Notes under the pieces: generated by a model
What the model was told of the DNA's origin: nothing
Databases searched by the model: none
Seen by the model: the letters and a program-made list of their open reading frames with translations, nothing else
In this document: piece by piece, positions 58,200-64,000 of the stretch
Numbering within the stretch: the stretch's first letter is position 1
How the letters are laid out: each line of letters starts with the position of its first letter
Position numbers and translations under genes: made by a program
Source of the DNA: Candidatus Dormiibacterota bacterium
GTDB taxonomy: Bacteria > Chloroflexota > Dormibacteria > CF-121
Direction: 5' to 3'
NCBI GenBank assembly: GCA_035544955.1
Contig: DASZZN010000049.1
Location: 22,018-86,017, forward strand
DNA length: 64,000 bases

Positions 58200-58553
58200 A
58201 TGCCCAGAACGCAAGTCCGAGCTCGCAATCACCCGCTCGAAGCCGCCATGGAGGCGATCGCCAGTCCGCGGCGGCGCCAGATCTTGCGGCTGGTCTGGGG
58301 TGCGGAGCACTCCGCCGGTGAAATCGCCTCGACGGTTCGCGATGTGAGCTGGCCGGCGGTTTCCCAGAACCTACGAGTCCTCAAGAATTCCGGCCTGATC
58401 ACCGAGCGGCGCCAGGGCACCCATCGCTACTACAAAGCCGATCGGCGGGCGCTCGGCCCGCTCGAGGTCGTGTTACGACAGATGTGGGCGCGCGATCTCG
58501 GCCGGCTGCGCGACCTCGCTGAAGAGGAGGTCGGTCGGAAGCGGCATGGTTGA
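58200..58553 (+). CDS. ArsR-family HTH regulator (second SRPBCC-linked copy)
   Basis: A 117-residue winged-helix protein: MEAIASPRRRQILRLVWGAEHSAGEIASTV, recognition region VSWPAVSQNLRVLKNSGLI and wing RQGTHRYYKADRRALGPLEVVL. The ArsR metal motif is absent. It overlaps the downstream SRPBCC gene by 8 bases. The AT-rich gap (58168-58197, with CTTAATTTA and TTAAATAAG imperfect dyad) is a likely operator shared with the divergent SRPBCC gene. Confidence 0.9.
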   Translation: MPRTQVRARNHPLEAAMEAIASPRRRQILRLVWGAEHSAGEIASTVRDVSWPAVSQNLRVLKNSGLITERRQGTHRYYKADRRALGPLEVVLRQMWARDLGRLRDLAEEEVGRKRHG

Positions 58554-58974
58554 GGACCTGACGGGCGCGATCGAGATCACGCAGCGGATCGAGGCGTCAC
58601 CCGACATCGTGTTCGCCTACCTGACGGACCGGCACCGCTTCGTGAAATGGATGGGCGTCGGCGCCGAGCTCGATGCGCGGCCAGGCGGACGGTTTCGCAT
58701 CGACGTCGACGGCGTGCACATCGCGAGTGGGGAATACCAGGAGATCGATCCGCCGCGCCGGCTGGTGATGACCTGGGGTTGGGAGGGCCATGCGACCGTC
58801 CCGCCTGGATCGACGACCGTCGAGATCACGTTGACGCCCGAGCAGGGTGCGACCGTGCTCCGGCTGCGTCACCTCGGACTGCCCGACGAGGGCGAACGCC
58901 GCCAGCACACCGAAGGCTGGAGGCTCTACAGCAGCCAGCTCGCCGAGTCGGCGGCGGCTGGAGGTCGAAACTAG
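58546..58974 (+). CDS. SRPBCC/AHSA1-like protein
   Basis: A 142-residue SRPBCC protein: IEITQRIEASPDIVFAYLTD, RFVKWMGVGAELDARPGGRFRIDV, PRRLVMTWGWEG, TVEITLTPEQGATVLRLRHLGLPDE and the HTEGWRLYSSQLAES helix. Second gene of the ArsR-SRPBCC pair (8-base overlap), convergent with the disulfide oxidoreductase. Confidence 0.9.
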   Translation: MVEDLTGAIEITQRIEASPDIVFAYLTDRHRFVKWMGVGAELDARPGGRFRIDVDGVHIASGEYQEIDPPRRLVMTWGWEGHATVPPGSTTVEITLTPEQGATVLRLRHLGLPDEGERRQHTEGWRLYSSQLAESAAAGGRN

Positions 58975-58980
58975 CGGCCT

Positions 58981-60366
58981 TCAGCGCATCGGGCTGTGCG
59001 CGTCGGGTCCGAGCTTGCGCACCGCCTCGCCCGAACCGCGGTAGAACGTCGGATAGGCGTAGATCAGATGGCGCAGCTCATCACTGGGAATCTGCATCTT
59101 GATCGCGAGCTCGAAGATGCCGAGGAGATCGCCGCCCCGGGGACCCATCGTCGTGGCACCGACCAGCACCCCGCGGTCGGCGTCCTCGACGACTTTGATG
59201 AAGCCATCGTTGCCCGGTCCGTGGATCCAGCCGCGGGAGGTAACGGATGCCTTCTGGATCCCGGTCCGAACGTTGAGCCCCTTCTTCTTCGCCTGCTCCT
59301 CGGTGAGGCCGGTCGCGCCCACCTCCGGGTCGGTGAACGTGACCCGAGGCTTCGCTCGATAGTCGGCGCTGGGCCCGGGCTTGCCCAGGATGTCGTCGAT
59401 CGCGATGCCGGCATGGTAGATCGCCATGTGGGTGAAGCCGCCGCTCACGGTCACGTCGCCGATCGCCCAGATCCGCTCACCCACACGGAGATGGTCATCC
59501 GGTTCGAGCAGGCGCGCGGATGGATCGAGGCCGACCGTTTCCAGGCCGATGTCCCCCAGGTTGGCGCGACGTCCAGTTGCGACCAGCAATGCCTGACCCC
59601 CGACCTGGCGCCCGCCCTCCAGGTTGACCGCGATCGCGTCACCGTGCGGCTCGACCGACTGGGCGCGGCTATTGAGCCAGAGCTCGACGCCGTCGCGTTG
59701 CAGCACCTCGCCGAGCACCGCGCTGGCCTCCGGCTCCTCCAGCGCCAGCACGCGGTTCATGCCTTCGATGATCGAGACCTTGACCCCGAAGCGAGCGAAC
59801 ACCTGCGAAAGTTCGACGCCGATCGCGCCGCCGCCGAGGATCACCAGGGACTCCGGGAGCTCTTCGACCTTGACGGCGTCGCGGTTCGTCCAGTACTTGA
59901 CGCGGTCGAGGCCGGGGATGGGTGGCACGGCGGGCGACGTTCCGGTCGAAATCACGATCCCGCGCGAGGCCTCGTACGTGGTGCCGTCGACCGAGACCTT
60001 GCCGGGGCCGGCGAGTCTCCCGGCCCCCCGGACGAAATGGCCGCCCTTGCCCTCGAATCGCTCGACCGCGACCTGGTCGTTCCAATTGTCGGTGGCCACG
60101 TCGCGGATGCGCCGCGCCACGGGTTTCCAGTCCGGCTTCACGGTCGAGTCCCCGGCGAAGCCCGGAATACGACGGCCTTCGGCGAGCATGTCATCGGCGC
60201 GGATCATCATCTTCGTGGGAATACAACCGAAGTAGGGACACTCACCGCCGACCAGGTTGCTCTCAATGCCGACCACCGACAGTCCCTCGTCGGCAAGGGA
60301 ATTGGCGACTTCCTCACCGCCGACGCCCATGCCGAGGACGACGACGTCGACGCGCTCAATCATCAC
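58981..60366 (-). CDS. pyridine nucleotide-disulfide oxidoreductase (dihydrolipoamide-dehydrogenase-like)
   Basis: A 461-residue flavoenzyme. FAD site VVVLGMGVGGEEVANSL (the usual GxGxxG is slightly altered), redox pair GGECPYFGCIPTK with C-x4-C, NAD site VILGGGAIGVELSQVFARFG, and the dimerisation domain (TDPEVGATGLTEEQA). The C-terminal active-site His region is YAYPTFYRGSGEAVR, shorter than in lipoamide dehydrogenases (no HAHPT), so the substrate may be mercury-reductase-like or unknown. Third gene of the minus-strand operon; overlaps the regulator stop by 4 bases. Confidence 0.88.
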   Translation of the reverse strand: MMIERVDVVVLGMGVGGEEVANSLADEGLSVVGIESNLVGGECPYFGCIPTKMMIRADDMLAEGRRIPGFAGDSTVKPDWKPVARRIRDVATDNWNDQVAVERFEGKGGHFVRGAGRLAGPGKVSVDGTTYEASRGIVISTGTSPAVPPIPGLDRVKYWTNRDAVKVEELPESLVILGGGAIGVELSQVFARFGVKVSIIEGMNRVLALEEPEASAVLGEVLQRDGVELWLNSRAQSVEPHGDAIAVNLEGGRQVGGQALLVATGRRANLGDIGLETVGLDPSARLLEPDDHLRVGERIWAIGDVTVSGGFTHMAIYHAGIAIDDILGKPGPSADYRAKPRVTFTDPEVGATGLTEEQAKKKGLNVRTGIQKASVTSRGWIHGPGNDGFIKVVEDADRGVLVGATTMGPRGGDLLGIFELAIKMQIPSDELRHLIYAYPTFYRGSGEAVRKLGPDAHSPMR

Positions 60367-63005
60367 CCGCTCCCTGTTGTCGTGGTACCAATTTCCAGCG
60401 CATAGGCGACTGCCTGTTTGAGGCTCATCGCCTGCCCGTCGGCCCAGACCCGTGCCGCTTCGTCGTCATTGAGGCCCTCCCGGCCCGAGCGGCCTTCCTC
60501 CTCACGAAGCAAGCGCCCCAGGCCGGTGCCGCTGCTTACCTGATGGGCGCTGGCCGCGGCCCACAATCGGCCCGCGCGCAGGAAATCGCCTTCGTGGCGT
60601 GCGAGGGCGGAGAGATTGTCGAGCTGGAGAACTATCCCGGGAACGTCCCCAGCGGCGGCGAAAAGCTGAATGGCTTCGATCCATGAAGCGCGCGCACGCT
60701 GGTAGTCGCCGAGGTTGAACGTCACCAGGCCGAGGGTGTGAATCGACCAGCCAAGACCGAACTGATCATCCAGTTTGCGATTCAGCGCCACGGCCTCCTC
60801 CAGCACCGGCCGAGCGTCCGCGTACTCCTTACCGAAGAACAACGCATTGCCGATCCCCCAGAGGACCCTCGCGACCCCCGTTTGGTCGCCGATCTTGCGG
60901 TACAGGGGAAGCGCTTCCTCAAACATCGGTCTGGCCTCTGCGATGGCCGTCCGGCTGACCACCCTCGGAAAGGCGGCATTGTATAGAGCATTGGCTAACG
61001 CCCGGTCGTCTCCAAGCTTGCGGGTGAGTTCGAGACATTCGTCGTAGAAACGCTGGGCGAGTTGCATGTCCGCTTGCCAGTAGGCCAGTCCGCCCGCGGC
61101 TTCGAGGGCGGCCAGCCGCTCTTTTGGGAACTTGCCGCTATCGCGCATCGCGAGCACGCCATCCATGCGACGGCGCCCTTCATGCAGGTGGCCGCGCATC
61201 TGCCAGAACCGCCACAAACCGGCCGAGAGTTCCATCGCGCTGCGGGCGTCACCGGAGGCGACCGTCCAGTCCAGCGCCGCCCGAAAGTTATCGTTGTCGT
61301 CTTCGAGCCGATCGAGCCATTCCTTTCGTCGCGGACCGAAAAGGTGTGGCTGCGCCTGGTGCGCGAGCGCGATGTACGCCTTGACGTGACGGTCGCGAAT
61401 CAGGTGGGCTTCGCCACTTTCCTCCAGCCGCTCCGCGGCGAAATCGCGAATCGTCTGCAGCATCAGGAAGCGTGGTTCGTCGAAGTCGGGAAGGCGGCGC
61501 AGCAGGCTCTGGTCCGCCAGTTGATCCAGCGCGTCGACGACATCCGCGCCGATATCCTCTGAAGGGCCACAGACCGGTTCCAGCTGTTCCAGGTTGCCGC
61601 CTCGGGCAAAGACTGAGACGCGAGCGAGCAGGCGCCGGGCGCCTTCATCCAGCATGTCATAGCTCCAGAGGATCGCGCCGCGAAGCGTCTGCTGCCGCGC
61701 GGGGGCGTCTCGTGCCCCAGTGCCGAGGGCGCTCAGCGATTTCTCCAACCGGCTCAAGAGTGCCTGCGGCGAAAAGAGCTTGACGCGCGCGGCCGCGAGT
61801 TCGATCGCCAACGGCAGTCCGTCGACACGCTCGCAGATCCCCGCAATCGCCGGCGCATTCTCATTGGTCGCCTCGAAATCCGGCTTCACCGCGACGGCTC
61901 GCTCGATGAACAGCCGCACCGCTTCGAACTGCGAGAGGGCGGCCAGTCCGGGCAACGCCTTGAGGTCAGGCATTGCCAGCGGAGGGACCGGAAATTCCTG
62001 CTCACCCGAAACGCGCAGGACCGTCCGGCTGCTGACGAGCACGCGCAGCCCGGCGCTTCCCTCGAGCAACTGGGTCGCGATGGGCGCGGCTTTGAGCACC
62101 TGCTCGAAGTTGTCGAGCACCAGCAGTGTTTGTTTTTCTCGCAGGTGGTCGAGCAGGGCGTCGATCGGCCGGCGGCTGCCGGTCGTCGAGACAGCCAGCG
62201 CCTGCGCGATCGCCGACGCGACCAGTTCCGGGTCATGCACGGCGCTGAGTGGCACGAAGTAGACGCCGTCCGCGAACTGGTCCAGGAGCTCAGCCGCAAT
62301 TTCCAGGCTGAGGCGCGTTTTGCCGGTGCCGCCCGGGCCGGTGAGGGTCAGAAGCCGGGAGCGGGACAGCAACTGCTTGGCCTCGCGGACCTGGTCATCG
62401 CGGCCGATGAAGCTGGTCAGCTGGGTCGGGAGATTGTTCGGCGTCGCCTCCAGCGTCTTCAGCGGTGGAAAAACGGAGGGCAGACCCTCGACCGTGAGCT
62501 GGAACAGGCGTTCCGGCCGGGCCAGGTCCTTGAGGCGATGCATACCCAGGTCTTTCAGCGTCAGACCGGGTGCCAACACGTGATCGACCAGTGCCCGAGT
62601 GGTTTCGGAAACCAGCACCTGACCGCCGTGGCCGGCGCTCGCGACGCGGGCGGCCCGATGGACGTCCAGGCCGAGGTATTCATTGCCGACCAGCGTGGCT
62701 TCGCCGGTGTGCAGACCGATCCGTACCCGGACCTGCCCGTCGTCCGGCCAGGCGTGCTTCGCCAGCATCTTCTGGACGGCGGCGGCGCCGGCGCAGGCTT
62801 CCAGTGCGCTCTTGAAGACGATGAAGAATGAATCGCCCTCGGTGCGGAGCTCGTGGCCGCCGTTGGCGGCGAGCGCCTCGCGCTGGATCGTGTGATGGGC
62901 GAGCAGGACGTCGGGGTAGCGCTCGCCGAGTTGCTGGATCAGCCGCGTCGACCCCTCGATATCGCTGAAGAAGAACGTGACCGTCCCGGTCGGCAGCGTG
63001 CTCAT
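60363..63005 (-). CDS. class III adenylate cyclase + NB-ARC-type ATPase + TPR regulator
   Basis: An 880-residue protein. N-terminal class III nucleotide cyclase domain (GTVTFFFSDIEGSTRLIQQLG, RTEGDSFFIVF, RVRIGLHTGEATLVG, about 1-170) retains both metal Asp candidates. An AAA/STAND ATPase follows (Walker A LTGPGGTGKTRLSLEIA, LLVLDNFEQVL) at about 210-500, then helical TPR-like repeats (about 580-830). No DNA-binding domain is seen. It lies between two flavoenzyme genes, overlapping each by 4 bases, so it may tie a signal to that operon. Confidence 0.9.
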   Translation of the reverse strand: MSTLPTGTVTFFFSDIEGSTRLIQQLGERYPDVLLAHHTIQREALAANGGHELRTEGDSFFIVFKSALEACAGAAAVQKMLAKHAWPDDGQVRVRIGLHTGEATLVGNEYLGLDVHRAARVASAGHGGQVLVSETTRALVDHVLAPGLTLKDLGMHRLKDLARPERLFQLTVEGLPSVFPPLKTLEATPNNLPTQLTSFIGRDDQVREAKQLLSRSRLLTLTGPGGTGKTRLSLEIAAELLDQFADGVYFVPLSAVHDPELVASAIAQALAVSTTGSRRPIDALLDHLREKQTLLVLDNFEQVLKAAPIATQLLEGSAGLRVLVSSRTVLRVSGEQEFPVPPLAMPDLKALPGLAALSQFEAVRLFIERAVAVKPDFEATNENAPAIAGICERVDGLPLAIELAAARVKLFSPQALLSRLEKSLSALGTGARDAPARQQTLRGAILWSYDMLDEGARRLLARVSVFARGGNLEQLEPVCGPSEDIGADVVDALDQLADQSLLRRLPDFDEPRFLMLQTIRDFAAERLEESGEAHLIRDRHVKAYIALAHQAQPHLFGPRRKEWLDRLEDDNDNFRAALDWTVASGDARSAMELSAGLWRFWQMRGHLHEGRRRMDGVLAMRDSGKFPKERLAALEAAGGLAYWQADMQLAQRFYDECLELTRKLGDDRALANALYNAAFPRVVSRTAIAEARPMFEEALPLYRKIGDQTGVARVLWGIGNALFFGKEYADARPVLEEAVALNRKLDDQFGLGWSIHTLGLVTFNLGDYQRARASWIEAIQLFAAAGDVPGIVLQLDNLSALARHEGDFLRAGRLWAAASAHQVSSGTGLGRLLREEEGRSGREGLNDDEAARVWADGQAMSLKQAVAYALEIGTTTTGSG

Positions 63006-64000
63006 GCAGGCGACGCCGCTCCGCTCAACACCGGCTCGAGGGCGTTGCGCAGCTCGTCCTGGTGTTCGCGGCCGGTGAAATCCAGCAGCGGGTCCGGTGC
63101 CAGCGCGTGCTCCGTCACGGACCCGGCCTTGCGGACGTAGACGACCGGGTACGGATTCCCCTGGCCGTTCGACTCGAGCGTAGCCGCGATGGCGTCGACG
63201 CCACCCGCGTCGAGGAAGTGTTGAAGCGGCACGATGCCGTCGTTTAGGATCCCGGCGTCGCGATCGAGATTGATCACGCGGGCCAGGTAGGCGCGCTGAT
63301 GCCAGAGCTCTGGGCCGTTGCTGATCTGCTCGAGCAGGTAGGGGACGATGCTCGCTTCGTCGAGGCGCTCTCGCATTGCGGGAACGCCGAACTTCGTTTC
63401 GGCCAGGTGCCGGGCCAGCACGCGGGCGTTGTACCGATAGCCCTGAACGGCCCCGGAGTTGCTCGGGATACCGTGCTTCTTGAGTCCCCCGGCGCCCTGG
63501 GTGATCGTTCCGGCGAAGAAAATGCCAGGCCTGGTCGCGCTTTCCCAGAAGGGCGTCTGGGCCGGAAGCCGGCTCGGGCCGAAGGTCGCCACCCCCAGCG
63601 CGGGCAGGTCGCGAAGGGGCGCGACGAATCCAGTTGCGGCGATGACGTCGTCCGCCGCCATGGTGAGCTCCCGCCCGGCCGCATTCCGAGTGCGGACCCG
63701 ATACCCGGCGCCATCCTTCATGACCTCTTCGATGGTCGTGTCGAGAAGGATGACCCCGCCCGCCAGCGCCGCGTCCTCGTAGGGCTGAACATAGCGGGCG
63801 CGCACACCGACCAGGGTGTGCGTGTTGACGGAGAGCTTGGTCGGGCTCGGGGAAGCTAAAACCAGCTGCCGAGCCCAGGGCAGCAACCCGGTCGCGATTT
63901 CGAAACCAGAATTCTGCTTGCCCACGATGAAGACCCGCCGGTCCTTGTACGTTTCGACGGGACGGAAGTCGCCATAGTGCGGCACCTGCTCCAAACCGGG
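63002..64000 (-). CDS. flavin-containing monooxygenase-like oxidoreductase (partial)
   Basis: The window holds the C-terminal 330-plus residues; the reading frame continues past the right edge, so the FAD-binding N-terminus is missing here. Visible: VPHYGDFRPVETYKDRRVFIVGKQNSGFEIA (NADP-type motif; GKQNSG where most have GGGNSA), LTMAADDVIAATGFVAPL, and GIFFAGTITQGAGGLKKHGIPSNSG (second FAD site). It resembles CzcO/FMO-type enzymes. Upstream partner of the cyclase-ATPase regulator (4-base overlap). Confidence 0.82.
   Translation of the reverse strand, partial: PGLEQVPHYGDFRPVETYKDRRVFIVGKQNSGFEIATGLLPWARQLVLASPSPTKLSVNTHTLVGVRARYVQPYEDAALAGGVILLDTTIEEVMKDGAGYRVRTRNAAGRELTMAADDVIAATGFVAPLRDLPALGVATFGPSRLPAQTPFWESATRPGIFFAGTITQGAGGLKKHGIPSNSGAVQGYRYNARVLARHLAETKFGVPAMRERLDEASIVPYLLEQISNGPELWHQRAYLARVINLDRDAGILNDGIVPLQHFLDAGGVDAIAATLESNGQGNPYPVVYVRKAGSVTEHALAPDPLLDFTGREHQDELRNALEPVLSGAASPA

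Noticed and set aside
1..64000. CRISPR arrays, tRNA or rRNA genes, prophage
   Set aside because: No regularly spaced repeats, no recognisable tRNA/rRNA sequence and no phage structural or integrase genes were seen by eye.

Overview
This 64 kb window is bacterial, uniformly GC-rich (about two thirds G+C by eye) and densely coded, with many 1-11 base start/stop overlaps and frequent GTG (once probably TTG, once perhaps CTG) starts. No rRNA, tRNA, CRISPR array, transposase, integrase or phage gene was seen. F420-type luciferase-like oxidoreductase, DUF1326/DUF2182, DUF2277, DUF5996 and ArsR-SRPBCC genes, together with a relic resembling a form I RuBisCO small subunit, fit a soil Terrabacteria lineage such as Chloroflexota or Candidatus Dormibacterota. 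That placement is inference; no phylogenetic marker is present.

Layout. 0-4 kb: DUF2461, a small membrane protein, an EamA permease and an ABC exporter. 4.2-7.2 kb: MoxR, DUF58 and VWA operon. 7.2-10.4 kb: citrate synthase and a cytochrome b6-like pair with a small membrane protein. 10.4-16.1 kb: YciI, a broken nitroreductase, a secreted peptide, a sensor kinase and a five-gene redox operon (Ser/Thr-rich anchor, ApbE, heme membrane protein, NuoF-like flavoprotein, [3Fe-4S] ferredoxin). 16.2-25.6 kb: a Gly-pentad repeat protein, an SRPBCC/ArsR module, a STAS plus MEDS-HATPase pair, a thiolase between 45-bp inverted repeats, DUF1326/DUF2182, DJ-1, DinB-like, VOC and SDR genes. 25.6-32.4 kb: siderophore-interacting protein, divergent NRAMP, a signalling operon ending in a substrate-binding lipoprotein, and DoxX.

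32.5-43.7 kb: proline racemase family, MarC, two DUF genes, a YceI/response-regulator operon, ADH, OsmC, LLM, aldo/keto reductase, and a second flavin module (ferric-reductase-like flavoprotein, FMN-binding protein with a flavinylation motif, second ApbE). 43.7-51.7 kb: a decayed FUSC-like gene, an ExxE membrane protein, 6-phosphogluconate dehydrogenase, methylglyoxal synthase, HAD, DedA, MarR/rhodanese, VOC, a Ku gene carrying an in-frame repeat insertion, and a Tim44-like protein. 51.7-64 kb: GNAT, a type III polyketide synthase cluster, an rbcS relic, a GAF histidine kinase, a second SRPBCC/ArsR module, and a three-gene operon (flavoprotein oxidoreductase, adenylate-cyclase/ATPase/TPR regulator, dihydrolipoamide-dehydrogenase-like enzyme) running off the right edge.

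The strongest unexplained structures are: (1) a dispersed repeat present three times, twice as perfect 45-bp inverted arms around the thiolase gene and once inside the Ku coding sequence within a MITE-like element; (2) two ApbE-containing electron-transfer modules; (3) a cytochrome b6-like complex whose second subunit has a large non-canonical outer region; and (4) four gene relics (RidA, nitroreductase, FUSC, RbcS). Identifications rest on reading sequence motifs; no database search was run.
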